Below are positions 1 to 8,501 of a stretch of 64,000 nucleotides of DNA, in pieces. How positions within the stretch are numbered: position 1 is the stretch's first letter; each line of letters opens with the position of its first letter. The position numbers were made by a program, and so were the translations under genes. The notes under the pieces are model-generated. The model searched no databases and was not told where the DNA came from. It saw only the letters and a list, made by a program, of their open reading frames with translations. Source of the DNA: Metallibacterium scheffleri (GTDB lineage Bacteria; Pseudomonadota; Gammaproteobacteria; Xanthomonadales; Rhodanobacteraceae); contig NZ_LDOS01000002.1 in the NCBI RefSeq assembly GCF_002077135.1, positions 1,347,865 through 1,411,864 of the forward strand. Direction: 5' to 3'.

Positions 1-2
1 AC

Positions 3-113
3 GGCAAGGAACAGGCCGCCGCCATCCGCCAGCAATTCATGGATGCCATCGCCGAGCAGTGGGACGGCGTGTGGCGCGCCAGCAAGGAACTCAGCTACTT
101 CCCCGCCGGCTGA
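3..113 (+). CDS. C-terminal end of a paralogue of the barrel-like protein at 643 (partial)
   Basis: Only the last 36 codons lie in the window, ending at TGA 111-113. The peptide ends ELSYFPAG. It aligns without gaps to the end of the split gene further on (position 2505), which ends DLSYIPAK; both share a pattern of Q/K, hydrophobic and W residues before it. This makes it the tail of a tandem paralogue of the gene starting at 643. Function is unknown; the relative resembles secreted dimeric alpha/beta-barrel (NIPSNAP-like) proteins. The homology rests on about 30 residues compared by eye. Confidence 0.6.
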   Translation, partial: GKEQAAAIRQQFMDAIAEQWDGVWRASKELSYFPAG

Positions 114-163
114 AACGCACGGCCGGGCGGCGCGCCGCCGCGTGCATCCGGAATCAAACACGC

Positions 164-187
164 GACGCCGGGTCGAATCCCGGCGTC
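164..187. other. Perfect 9-bp hairpin with a tRNA T-arm-like loop
   Basis: GACGCCGGG (164-172) and CCCGGCGTC (179-187) pair perfectly around the loop TCGAAT. This resembles a tRNA T-arm, but the loop has 6 nt instead of 7 and I find no acceptor, D or anticodon arm. It may be a tRNA remnant, an integration scar or a transcription terminator without a T tract. Confidence 0.35.
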
Positions 188-343
188 AGAGTCTGTGAAA
201 AATTCCGCGTCGTGCGGCATTTTTCATCGGCGCGCCCGGCACAGGTCTGTACGCGCCTCCGCGAATCAGCCACTTGCGTGACCGCTTCGCGTCCGGCCAT
301 CCATGGCCGGGCCGAGAGGCTGAAAAATTCACAGCCTCTCAGT
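188..343 (-). repeat. Intergenic hairpin repeat, copy A (CTGAG-ended family)
   Basis: About 155 bp that matches, as a reverse complement, the sequence at 33235-33388 with only scattered differences. It contains a GAAAAATTCCGC...GCGGCATTTTTC hairpin at 197-225, a GGCCATCCATGGCC palindrome near 296-309, and a terminal GAGAGGCTG...CAGCCTCTC hairpin ending in CTCAG at 343. It lies between the two tandem paralogues. The remaining bases of 114-540 hold no gene I can support. Confidence 0.75.
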
Positions 344-540
344 CCGGATCGGCAAGTCTCCGCCTGAACGCGTGGCTGCAGCGCCAGTCCTGCTCACAGG
401 GGCACGCAGCGAGCCATGCCCATGCCTTACGGATTCCATATCTTGACGCAGTGAATGCGCATCCAGTCGGGTGATCACTGATCACAAATACGACACAAAA
501 CCGCAGATCATCCTACAAACAATCCCGTGGGTGTTATCCC

Positions 541-569
541 TTGAGCACGGTGTAGTTCAGGCGTATAGC
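541..569 (+). promoter_or_regulatory. Candidate sigma-70 promoter for the secreted barrel-like gene
   Basis: TTGAGC (541-546) and TATAGC (564-569) are separated by 17 bp. Transcription would start near 576, about 67 bp before the ATG at 643. It is placed by consensus only. Confidence 0.4.
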
Positions 570-642
570 GCGCCGATGACAGCACCGGATCCGGATGCAA
601 TCCGGCATGCGGGCGATGCTGCCATCGATGGGGAGTCACATC

Positions 643-1308
643 ATGCACAAGAACACGTTTCGGGTGATGGTGGTCGCGGTGGCTGTGTTTGCCAGTGGCG
701 GGCTCGTGGCGCAAGCCGCGGCGCCGGCGGCGGTGCATCGCTTTTACGAAATCACCGTCGCTCCGGCGCAGGACCATGCCTTTCAGGAAGGCATGAAGAC
801 CTGGCTGCAATGCCTGCACCAGCACGGGGCAACCCATGCGATGTGGGCGTTCGACCAGGTCACCGGCAATCTCGATCATTACGTCTTCGAGAGCGGCGAC
901 ACGACCTGGGCCGCGATGGACTCGCACGATCCTGCCGGCAAGGCCTGCGGGCCGACCTTCGTCAGCGCGGTCGAAGCGCACTTCAGCAAGGGCAGGAGCT
1001 GGGTGGAGCAGGACATGCCCAAACTCAGCCATCCGGGCGCCATGAAGGGCATGGATTATTTCTACGTGACCGGTATCAAGGTGAGGCCCGGCCAAGGTCA
1101 GGAGTTCGAGGAGGCACTGGGCAAGTTCGCCGCGGCCGCCAGCAAGACCAAGTGGGATGCCAACTGGGACACCACGAGCGTCATCGGCGGTGGCCGTGGA
1201 GCGGAGGATTACAACATGATATGGCCCAACAAGTCCTGGGCCGAGATGGGTGAGGATCCGAGCCCGTCGGCCAAGGCCATGATGGAGCATGTTTATGGCA
1301 AGGCGGTT
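643..1308 (+). pseudogene. Secreted alpha/beta-barrel-like protein, 5' part, split by an IS30 element
   Basis: The ATG at 643 begins a signal peptide (hydrophobic stretch VMVVAVAVFASGGLVAQA, cleavage probably after AQA-A). About 200 residues of a soluble domain follow. Two halves each have a FYEITVAP / FYVTGIKV strand and a helix containing PGQGQEF or QDHAFQ, as in tandem dimeric alpha/beta-barrel (NIPSNAP/EthD-like) modules. The native frame runs through VYGKAV to about 1308. There the IS30 terminal repeat starts, and translation would continue into IS sequence until a stop at 1429-1431. The missing C-terminus is at 2390-2505. The function is not known; the fold assignment is by eye. Confidence 0.7.
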
Positions 1309-2389
1309 TCAAGGTCCCGGTGCAACAGAATCAGTGCATGGTGCCGAGCGTGGCCTCGGCGAGTCGTAGATATTCGTTGTAGACCTGCAGCGGCGTGTGG
1401 AATCCATGCCGTTGCCGAGGTCGGGTGTTGAGGCTCAACGCGATCTGGTTGAGCTCGTCTTGGCTGTACACCGACAGATCCGTGCCCTTGGGCAGGTACT
1501 GACGCAACAGGCCGTTGGTGTTTTCGTTGCTGCCGCGCTGCCAGGGGCTGTGCGGGTCGGCGAAGTAGACCGCCACACCGGTTCGCAAGGTCAACGCATC
1601 GTGATAGCTCATCTCCTTGCCCTGATCGTAGGTCAGCGTCTTGCGCAGGGCGGCCGGGATGCGCTGCAGGGCTTGGCTGAAGCTCACCAGCGCGTCCGCG
1701 GCGGTGGCGCTGCTCATCTTGGCCAGGACCACGAAGCCACTGCTGCGCTCGACCAGCGTGCCGACCGAAGAGCGATTGCCGGTGCCCTTGATCAGATCAC
1801 CCTCCCAGTGGCCCGGGACCAACCGGTCTTCGACCTCGGGCGGGCGCACATGGATGCTCTGCATGTTCGGGATCTGGCCACGTCGATCCTGACCGCGGCT
1901 GCGCGGCTTGCGGGTGCTGCGGCCCTGCCGCAGGCAGGCAATCAGCTGCTTGCGCAAGTCGCCCCGCGGGGTCACGTAGATCGCGCCATAGATGGTCTCG
2001 TGCGACACCCGGTAGTCCGCCCGATCGGGGAAGGCCCGCGCCAGTATCCCGGCGATCTGCTGCGGCGACCAGCGCGCAAACAGAAGCTCATGGACCACTT
2101 CTCGCAGCGCTGGATCGTCGAGCTTGCGCGGCACCCGCGGTTTGCGTCGGCAGAGGCGCGCTCGCCCTTGCGCCGCCTGCGCGAGATAGGTCACCCCACT
2201 CGGCGCACGCCGGCGCTCGCGGCTGATCGTGCTCGCGGCACGGCCCAGCGAGCGGGCAATCGCACGCAGACTGTCACCGGCTTCCAGACGTCGCTGCATC
2301 TCCACGCGCTCATCCAAACTCAGTTCGTTGTAGGTTCGCATCGCAACAGCCTAAGCTACTCCCGCTTGGGTGTTGCACCTGGAGTTTGA
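1309..2389 (-). mobile_element. IS30-family insertion sequence
   Basis: The ends carry imperfect inverted repeats: 1309-1327 (TCAAGGTCCCGGTGCAACA) and 2371-2389, whose complement reads TCAAACTCCAGGTGCAACA, with 15 of 19 matching. One transposase gene fills the element, about 1081 bp in total. The two flanks are halves of one gene in the same frame. I could not identify a clean 2-3 bp target duplication, so the outer borders may be off by a few bases. The intact transposase suggests it is still functional. Confidence 0.85.
1331..2341 (-). CDS. IS30-family transposase
   Basis: 336 residues. The N-terminal helix-turn-helix is typical of IS30 (LSLDERVEMQRRLEAG, then SLRAIARSLGRAASTISRE). The DDE catalytic core shows D in HWEGDLIKG, D in TYDQGKEM and E in SPWQRGSNENTNGLLRQ, followed by the conserved LNTRPRQRHGF motif. 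Length is normal for the family and no frameshift is visible. It catalyses movement of the surrounding element, which has interrupted a host gene. Confidence 0.95.
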   Translation of the reverse strand: MRTYNELSLDERVEMQRRLEAGDSLRAIARSLGRAASTISRERRRAPSGVTYLAQAAQGRARLCRRKPRVPRKLDDPALREVVHELLFARWSPQQIAGILARAFPDRADYRVSHETIYGAIYVTPRGDLRKQLIACLRQGRSTRKPRSRGQDRRGQIPNMQSIHVRPPEVEDRLVPGHWEGDLIKGTGNRSSVGTLVERSSGFVVLAKMSSATAADALVSFSQALQRIPAALRKTLTYDQGKEMSYHDALTLRTGVAVYFADPHSPWQRGSNENTNGLLRQYLPKGTDLSVYSQDELNQIALSLNTRPRQRHGFHTPLQVYNEYLRLAEATLGTMH

Positions 2390-2505
2390 GGCCGCCCAAG
2401 GCCGCGGCGGCGGCAAACCGCAAGCAGTACCTGGCGGCGATCGAACACTCGTGGTCGAGCATTTACAAGTACGACAAGGACTTGAGTTACATCCCGGCGA
2501 AGTAA
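2390..2505 (+). pseudogene. 3' remnant of the gene split by the IS30 element
   Basis: Beyond the right IS end, the frame of the gene at 643 resumes and runs to TAA 2503-2505. It encodes a Lys/Ala-rich helix and the tail DLSYIPAK, matching the end of the partial gene at 3-113. No start codon or promoter is evident, so it is not expressed as a protein by itself. Confidence 0.7.
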
Positions 2506-2633
2506 GGCGCCACGGGGATGGGCGGCCCGCAGCGGGTCGCCTGTCCACGGGTTGTGGATGCAGGATGGTCGGTGCAAGACCGGCCACTCGCGCTCGCTCG
2601 GCGACTGCCAGACCGGGCGACACGGCAGCCAGT

Positions 2634-3008
2634 TCAGAGACCTTGCTTGAACGCGTGGATGCGGCGCCGGTCGCGCTTGCCAGGGCGCGCGGGCGGCGGC
2701 TGCGGCGTGCCGGCTTGTTGCAGGCGGCGCTGTTCGCGCAGCGCGGCGCGCGCGGCGCTGCTGGCCGGGGACTCGCGATACAGTGTTTGCGCCATGGTGG
2801 CGGGGCCGCGCGTGTTGGCCAGCGCCAGCACTTCGATCTCGAAACGCTCCTCGCCGCGCGCGATGTCCAGCCGCTCACCCACGCGCAACAGGCGCGCGGG
2901 TTTGCAGGCCACGCCGCCGCAGGCGATCTTGCCGGCAGCCAGCGCCTGTTTGGCCAGTGCGCGGGTCTTGAAGAACCGCGCCGCCCACAGCCAGATGTCG
3001 GCACGCAC
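2634..3008 (-). CDS. hslR: Heat-shock protein 15 (S4-domain ribosome-rescue factor)
   Basis: 124 residues with a GTG start. The N-terminus RADIWLWAARFFKTRALAKQ and the following GKIACGGVACKPARLLRVG form the S4 RNA-binding domain. The C-terminal tail is basic (PPARPGKRDRRRI), as in Hsp15. The family binds 50S subunits carrying a stranded nascent chain and helps recycle them. It starts 25 bp after the htpG stop, so the two are probably cotranscribed. The GTG was chosen because family members begin with this motif; upstream in-frame codons lie inside htpG. Confidence 0.9.
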   Translation of the reverse strand: MRADIWLWAARFFKTRALAKQALAAGKIACGGVACKPARLLRVGERLDIARGEERFEIEVLALANTRGPATMAQTLYRESPASSAARAALREQRRLQQAGTPQPPPARPGKRDRRRIHAFKQGL

Positions 3009-3033
3009 GCCGGGCGGCGCGGCTTCCAGGTTG

Positions 3034-4920
3034 TTACGCCGCCGCGCCCAGCAACAGCCGGTTGACACGCTTGACGAAGGCCGCCGGGTCGTCGAGCTGC
3101 GCGCCTTCGGCGACCTCGGCCTGCTCCAGCAGCAACAGCGCCAGATCCGTGCCGCGCGCGCTGTCGGTTTCCGCCGCGTAGCGCTGCAGCAGCGGATGCG
3201 TGGCATTGATCTCCAGCACCGGCTTGGCGGCGGGCATGGCGTGCCCCGCTTCGGCCATCAGCCGCCGCGTATGCAGGGCCATGTCGTGCGCCTCCAGCAC
3301 CAGACAGGCCGGCGACTCAGTCAGACGATGGCTGAGGCGCACCGCCGACACACGCTCGCCCAGCGCCTGCTTGAGCTTGTCCAGCAGCGGCGCGGCGTCC
3401 TTTTCGGCGGCCTCGCGGCGTTCCTTCTCGGCGGCGTCCAGGGGCAGGTCCAGCTCGCCCTTGCCGGCGTGCTGAAAACGCTTGCCCTGGTACTCGCTGA
3501 GATAGCCCATCATCCATTCGTCGATGCGCTCGCTCATCAGCAGCACCTCGATGCCGCGCGCGGCCAGGGCTTCGATCTGCGCGCTGTGTCGCGCGGCGGC
3601 CCAGGATTCGGCGGTGAGGTAATAAATGAACTCCTGCCCGGCCTGCATACGACCGATGTAGTCATCCAGCGACACGTTCTGCGTGGCGTCACTGTTGTGC
3701 GTGGAAGCGAAGCGCAGCAGCCCGGCGATGCGCTCGCGATTGTCGTTGTCCTCGACAATGCCTTCCTTGAGCACGTTGCCGAAGGATTGGTAGAACCCGG
3801 CGTAGCGCGGCGCCTCGTCCTTGGCCAGCTTGTCCAGCAGGTCCAGCGTGCGCTTGCTGCAGGCGGCGCGGATCTGGCTGACCAGGCGGTTCTCCTGCAG
3901 GATCTCGCGGCTGACATTCAGCGGCAGATCGTCGGAGTCGACCACGCCGCGCACGAAGCGCAGGTAGGCCGGCAGCAGTTGCTCGCTGGCGTCCATGATG
4001 AACACGCGGCGGATATACAGCTTGAGTCCCTTGCGCTCGTCGCGGCCGCTGAACATGGCCTCGAACGGCGGCTTCTCGGGCACGTACAACAGCAACGTGT
4101 AGCTCTGCTTGCCCTCGACGCGATTGTGCGTCCACGCCAGCGGCGCGTTGAAGTCGTGGGTGAGGGTCTTGTAGAAGTTCTGGTAGTCCTCGTCCTTCAA
4201 TTCGCTCTTGGGCTGCGTCCACAACGCGCTGGCGTGGTTGACCGTTTCCAGCTCGTCGCCCGGCTTGCCCTCGACCAGCCTGGGCATGCGGATCGGAAAT
4301 CCGATGTGCTCGGAGTATTTCTTCACCAGTTCGCGCAGCGGCCAGGGCTCGAGGAACTCGTCCTCGCCCTCTTTCAGATGCAGCGTCAGCGTGGTGCCGC
4401 GCGCAGCGCGCTCGATGTTTTCCAGCGTGTAGGCGCTGCTGCCGTCGGATGCCCAGCGCACGCCCTCGGTGGCCGCAGCGCCGGCGCGGCGGGTTTCCAG
4501 CGTGACCTTGTCCGCGACCACGAAGGCCGAGTAGAAGCCCACGCCGAACTGGCCGATCAGGCGCGAATCGGCGCGCGCGTCACCGCTGAGCGCATCGAGA
4601 AACTTGCGTGTGCCCGAGCGCGCGATGGTGCCGATGTTCTCGATCACCTCGTCGCGGCTCATGCCGATGCCGTTGTCGCTGATGGACAGCGTGCGCGCGT
4701 CCTGGTCCCAGCGGATATCGATGCCCAGCTCGCCACCCTCGCCCATGAGTTCGGGCCTGGCGATGGCCTCGAAGCGCAGCTTGTCGCAGGCATCGGAGGC
4801 GTTGGAGATCAGCTCGCGCAGGAACACTTCCTTGTGCGAATACAGCGCGTGCGTCACCAGGTGCAATACCTGGCTGACTTCGGCTTCAAAACTGCGGGTT
4901 TCGGTGCTGGTGTCGGTCAT
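3034..4920 (-). CDS. htpG: Molecular chaperone HtpG (bacterial Hsp90)
   Basis: 628 residues, the usual length. The N-terminal GHKL ATPase shows ELISNASDACDKLRF, the D-x-G motif SISDNGIGM and the lid motif GQFGVGFYSAF. The middle domain contains the catalytic Arg region (SREILQENR), and a C-terminal dimerisation domain follows. Hsp90 acts on client proteins in the cytoplasm under heat and oxidative stress. The ATG at 4920 fits the family N-terminus (TETRSFEAEVSQVLHL). hslR follows directly and htpX lies just upstream on the same strand, forming a protein-quality group. Confidence 0.98.
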   Translation of the reverse strand: MTDTSTETRSFEAEVSQVLHLVTHALYSHKEVFLRELISNASDACDKLRFEAIARPELMGEGGELGIDIRWDQDARTLSISDNGIGMSRDEVIENIGTIARSGTRKFLDALSGDARADSRLIGQFGVGFYSAFVVADKVTLETRRAGAAATEGVRWASDGSSAYTLENIERAARGTTLTLHLKEGEDEFLEPWPLRELVKKYSEHIGFPIRMPRLVEGKPGDELETVNHASALWTQPKSELKDEDYQNFYKTLTHDFNAPLAWTHNRVEGKQSYTLLLYVPEKPPFEAMFSGRDERKGLKLYIRRVFIMDASEQLLPAYLRFVRGVVDSDDLPLNVSREILQENRLVSQIRAACSKRTLDLLDKLAKDEAPRYAGFYQSFGNVLKEGIVEDNDNRERIAGLLRFASTHNSDATQNVSLDDYIGRMQAGQEFIYYLTAESWAAARHSAQIEALAARGIEVLLMSERIDEWMMGYLSEYQGKRFQHAGKGELDLPLDAAEKERREAAEKDAAPLLDKLKQALGERVSAVRLSHRLTESPACLVLEAHDMALHTRRLMAEAGHAMPAAKPVLEINATHPLLQRYAAETDSARGTDLALLLLEQAEVAEGAQLDDPAAFVKRVNRLLLGAAA

Positions 4921-4988
4921 GCTCGGGCTCCAATAAAGAAAACCGCGCTTGCGCGCGGTGTCATGCAAGGTGACTGGCAAATGGGGGC

Positions 4989-5882
4989 TCAGGCGGCCGC
5001 GCGCAAGGCCGCGATGCGCTCCTCAAGCGGCGGGTGGCTCATGAGCAGGCGCCGCAGGCCGTGCGCCACGTGCCCGGAGATGCCGAAGGCGGCGATGGTC
5101 TTGGGCAGGCTGGATTCGCCATAGGTGGCGCCAAGCCGCTGCAGCGCCGAGATTATCGTGCCGCGACCGGCCAGTTGCGCGCCCGCCGCGTCGGCGCGGA
5201 ATTCGCGCCAGCGCGAGAAGGCCATGACGATCATCGAGGCGAACAGGCCGAACACGACCTCCAGCACCATCACGGTGACGAAATAGCCGATGCCGACCGC
5301 GCCGCCCTGTTCGCGGTTGCGTCCGCCGGACATCCACGAATCGACGACGCCACCGACGATGCGCGCGGCCACGATGACGAAGGTATTGACCACGCCCTGG
5401 ATCAGCGTGAGCGTGACCATGTCGCCGTTGGCAACGTGGCCGATCTCGTGGCCCAGCACGGCGCGCACCTGTTCGCGATCCATGTTTTCCAGCAGGCCGC
5501 TGCTCACCGCCACCAGCGCGTGGTTGCGATTCATGCCGGTGGCGAAGGCGTTCATCTCGGGGCCCTGGTAAACCGCCACCTCGGGCATGCCGATGCCGGC
5601 CGCCCGGGCGTGCTCGGCGACGGTGCCGAGCAGCCAGCGCTCGGTCTCGTTCTGCGGCTGCCCGATCACCTGCGCGTGGGTCTGCCACAAGGCGATGCGC
5701 CTGGACATGGCCAGTGAAATGAATGCGCCGCCCATGCCGAACAACGCGGCGAACAGCAGCAGTCCAGGAAAGCTGTAGCCGTTCGCGGTGACGTACTGGT
5801 CGATGCCGAAGATCCGGGCGATGAGGGTGAACAGCACGAGGACCGCGAGGTTGGTGGCAACAAACAGGAGGACACGCTTCAT
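4989..5882 (-). CDS. htpX: Membrane protease HtpX
   Basis: 297 residues. Two N-terminal membrane helices ([19 protein letters not shown] and a Gly-rich second helix) precede the zinc site HEIGH near residue 141. Two further hydrophobic segments follow, then the [10 protein letters not shown] motif carrying the third zinc ligand. HtpX is an M48-family inner-membrane zinc protease that works with FtsH on damaged membrane proteins. The ATG at 5882 gives the family start MKRVLLF. The 68-bp gap to htpG may hold the htpG promoter. Confidence 0.97.
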   Translation of the reverse strand: MKRVLLFVATNLAVLVLFTLIARIFGIDQYVTANGYSFPGLLLFAALFGMGGAFISLAMSRRIALWQTHAQVIGQPQNETERWLLGTVAEHARAAGIGMPEVAVYQGPEMNAFATGMNRNHALVAVSSGLLENMDREQVRAVLGHEIGHVANGDMVTLTLIQGVVNTFVIVAARIVGGVVDSWMSGGRNREQGGAVGIGYFVTVMVLEVVFGLFASMIVMAFSRWREFRADAAGAQLAGRGTIISALQRLGATYGESSLPKTIAAFGISGHVAHGLRRLLMSHPPLEERIAALRAAA

Positions 5883-5972
5883 GGGATGCCTGGGAATGCA
5901 CGGCTCATGCCGCCGGACGATTCTCTGGGCCGCGCGGCGCGTTTCAAGAGTGCCAAATGGCATGATTCAGGC

Positions 5973-6902
5973 ATGACCTACGTCGGACGCTTCGCACCCT
6001 CGCCCACCGGCACGCTGCATTGGGGTTCGCTGTTCACGGCGCTGGCCAGCTGGCTGGAGGCACGCGCGGCCGGCGGACGCTGGCTGCTGCGCATCGAGGA
6101 CATCGACCCGCCGCGCGCCGTGCCCGGTGCCAGCGCGGCGCAACTGCACGCCCTGCATCGACTCGGACTGGATCCCGATGCCGAACCCTGGCGCCAGAGC
6201 CAGCGCACGGCGGCCTATGCCGCCGCACTGCGCCAACTCGTCGCAGCCGGACACGCCTATCCCTGCGCCTGCACGCGCGCCGATCTGGACGCATACGCCG
6301 GCACTCACCCGCCGCAGTGCGTACGTCCGCTGCGCGCCGACGCCGCGCAGGCATGGCGCTTGCGTGTGCCGCGCGGGGTGATCGCATTCGACGATCGGCT
6401 GCAGGGGCCGCAACAGCAGGACGTGCGCGCCGCAGTCGGCGACTTCGTGCTGCGCCGTACCGATGGTCTATGGGCCTACCAGCTTGCCGTGGTCGTGGAT
6501 GACGCCGCGCAGGGCGTGACCGATGTGGTGCGCGGCGCCGACCTGCTCGATTCCACGCCACGGCAAATCCTGCTGCAGCGTTTGCTGCAATTGCCCACAC
6601 CCCGTTACCTGCATGTCCCGCTGCTGCTCGATGCAGCGGGCCGGAAGCTGTCCAAATCAGCCGGCGCAACGGCCTTGCCCGAGGATGTGCTGAGCGTGCT
6701 GCGCGTGGCACTGGCGCTGCTGGGCCAACACGCCGCCGCAAGGCATCCGGCGCACGATGTCACATGCTTGCTGCGCCATGCGTGTGTGCACTACCAATCC
6801 GGAAGTCTGCCGCGCGCGCGCACGATTGCTGCGCCGCAATCGGCGGTCACGCAGGCCACGCGTACACTCGCCGGCAAGCCATCCACAAGGAGCGCAACAT
6901 GA
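5973..6902 (+). CDS. gluQ: Glutamyl-Q tRNA(Asp) synthetase
   Basis: 309 residues. The enzyme attaches glutamate to the queuosine in the tRNA-Asp anticodon. The class I signatures are [13 protein letters not shown] (HIGH equivalent) and KLSKS. The zinc-binding cysteines CAC...C lie near residues 91-113. There is no anticodon-binding domain, as expected for GluQ. The last 50 residues, after [11 protein letters not shown], do not resemble GluQ tails and look like low-complexity read-through, so the C-terminus may be degraded. The stop overlaps the phaB start by 3 bp within ATGA. Confidence 0.93.
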   Translation: MTYVGRFAPSPTGTLHWGSLFTALASWLEARAAGGRWLLRIEDIDPPRAVPGASAAQLHALHRLGLDPDAEPWRQSQRTAAYAAALRQLVAAGHAYPCACTRADLDAYAGTHPPQCVRPLRADAAQAWRLRVPRGVIAFDDRLQGPQQQDVRAAVGDFVLRRTDGLWAYQLAVVVDDAAQGVTDVVRGADLLDSTPRQILLQRLLQLPTPRYLHVPLLLDAAGRKLSKSAGATALPEDVLSVLRVALALLGQHAAARHPAHDVTCLLRHACVHYQSGSLPRARTIAAPQSAVTQATRTLAGKPSTRSAT

Positions 6903-7639
6903 CTGCACGCATCGCCCTGGTCACCGGCGGAACCGGCGGCATTGGTACCGCCATCGTGCAACGCCTGGTCCGTGAGGGGCATCGCGTCGCCAGCAATTAC
7001 CGCGACGCCGACAAGGCCGAGGCGTGGCGCCAGAAAATGATCGCCGCCGGTTGCCCGGTGACGCTCGTGCCCGGCGATGTCGGCGATCCCGAGGCCGCCG
7101 CGGACATGGTGCGCGCGATCGAGAAGGCGCTCGGCCCCGTCGACATCCTGATCAACAACGCCGGCATCACGCGCGACACCACCTTCCACAAGATGACCTA
7201 TCAACAGTGGATGGACGTGGTCAACACCAATCTCAACGCCTGCTTCAACGTCACCCGCCCGGTGATCGAATCCATGCGCGAGCGCAAATGGGGCCGCATC
7301 GTGCAGATCAGCTCGATCAACGGCCAGAAAGGCCAGTATGGCCAGGCCAACTACGCCGCGGCCAAGGCCGGCATGCACGGCTTCACCATCTCGCTGGCGC
7401 AGGAGAACGCGCGCTTCGGCATCACCGTCAACACCGTATCGCCCGGCTACGTGGGCACCGACATGGTGATGGCCGTACCCGAGGACGTGCGCGCCAAGAT
7501 CGTCGCGCAGATTCCGGCGGGACGCCTCGGCAAACCTGAGGAAATCGCCTATGCGGTGAACTTCTTCCTCAGCGAGGAAGCCGCCTGGATCACCGGTGCC
7601 AACCTCGCCATCAACGGCGGCCACTACATGGGTTGGTAA
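6899..7639 (+). CDS. phaB: Acetoacetyl-CoA reductase, copy 1
   Basis: 246 residues, a short-chain dehydrogenase. The NADPH-binding motif is TGGTGGIG, followed by NNAGI. The catalytic Ser, Tyr and Lys lie in [19 protein letters not shown], and the C-terminus INGGHYMGW is typical of PhaB. It reduces acetoacetyl-CoA to (R)-3-hydroxybutyryl-CoA for polyhydroxybutyrate. AAGGAG is placed correctly before the ATG. It overlaps gluQ and is followed by a strong hairpin. FabG activity is the alternative, but the match to PhaB is closer. Confidence 0.93.
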   Translation: MTARIALVTGGTGGIGTAIVQRLVREGHRVASNYRDADKAEAWRQKMIAAGCPVTLVPGDVGDPEAAADMVRAIEKALGPVDILINNAGITRDTTFHKMTYQQWMDVVNTNLNACFNVTRPVIESMRERKWGRIVQISSINGQKGQYGQANYAAAKAGMHGFTISLAQENARFGITVNTVSPGYVGTDMVMAVPEDVRAKIVAQIPAGRLGKPEEIAYAVNFFLSEEAAWITGANLAINGGHYMGW

Positions 7640-7650
7640 TGCGCATGTCC

Positions 7651-7673
7651 TGAAGCTGCCAGTGGCAGCTTCA
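7651..7673 (+). terminator. Hairpin after phaB copy 1
   Basis: TGAAGCTGCCA (7651-7661) and TGGCAGCTTCA (7663-7673) are perfectly complementary and are framed by outer ATGCGCAT boxes. It begins 11 bp after the phaB stop. No T tract follows, so it may be a Rho-independent-like terminator or an mRNA-stabilising structure. The rest of the gap to phaR (about 170 bp) shows no other gene. Confidence 0.55.
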
Positions 7674-7843
7674 ATGCGCATCACCAGGTGAGGCAGGAGG
7701 CCGAACGGGCCGCGTCCCATGGATGGCTGCTTGCCATGCCCCAAGCCCCGGGATGCATGCCTGCCCTTTGAGGCAAGCGCGCGCGAAATTGTTGCGCAGC
7801 ATCGTAAGTGGTGCATCGCAAAACAATCTGCTAAGTTTGCCGC

Positions 7844-8425
7844 ATGGCAACATCCAATCGCATCATCAAGAAATATCCCAACCGGCGTCTGTACGACACC
7901 GAGATCTCCAGTTACATCACGCTGGAAGAAGTACGCCAGCTGGTGCTCGATGGCGAGATCTTCGAGGTGCGCGACGCCAAGACCAACGACGACCTCACGC
8001 GCAGCGTGCTGCTGCAGATCATCGCCGAGCACGAACAGCAGGGCGCGCCGATGTTCTCGGTGCCGTTGCTGACGCAGATCATCCGCTTCTACGGCGATGC
8101 GCTGCAGGGCCTGATGGGGCCTTACCTCGAACGCAGCATGCAGGTCTTTCTGGAACAGCAGCAGCAATTCCGCAAACAGCTCACCAGCGTGGTCGGGCAA
8201 ACGCCGTGGACCATGTTCAATGAACTGACCACGCGCAACATGGACCTGTGGCAGAACCTGCAGCGCAGTCTGGTGGAAAGCGCCAACGCGCGCCCCGCGG
8301 CCAAGCCCGCAGCCGAGGCGGGCACCGCCGCAGGAAATGGTAGCGGTACGGGCCACGCGCACGGCGGCGCCCCGCCACGCCCGGTTCCGGCTGGTGCCAA
8401 GTCCGGCGGCAAATCCTCGCGCTGA
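7844..8425 (+). CDS. phaR: Polyhydroxyalkanoate synthesis repressor PhaR
   Basis: 193 residues. The N-terminal PHB/PHA accumulation regulator DNA-binding domain is clear (IIKKYPNRRLYDTEISSYITLEEVRQLV). A second conserved block follows (LLTQIIRFYGDALQGLMGPYLERSM), then a Gln-rich helix and a disordered Ala/Gly/Pro tail. PhaR binds both PHB granules and DNA, repressing phasin genes until polymer forms. It sits between two phaB copies. phaC, phaA and phasin genes are not in the window. Confidence 0.95.
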   Translation: MATSNRIIKKYPNRRLYDTEISSYITLEEVRQLVLDGEIFEVRDAKTNDDLTRSVLLQIIAEHEQQGAPMFSVPLLTQIIRFYGDALQGLMGPYLERSMQVFLEQQQQFRKQLTSVVGQTPWTMFNELTTRNMDLWQNLQRSLVESANARPAAKPAAEAGTAAGNGSGTGHAHGGAPPRPVPAGAKSGGKSSR

Positions 8426-8501
8426 ATGTTTTTTTCCGTTTGATCTTGTTCTCACCGCCTGCGCGGCGCGTGTGTGCCCGCGGCTTGTCCAGGAGTCAGT
8501 C

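Noticed and set aside
2518..5124. Very long open frame on the + strand opposite hslR and htpG
   Set aside because: It is antisense to a clear htpG. Such frames arise from GC-rich codon bias, and its translation is a low-complexity mix of R, A, Q and G without domains.
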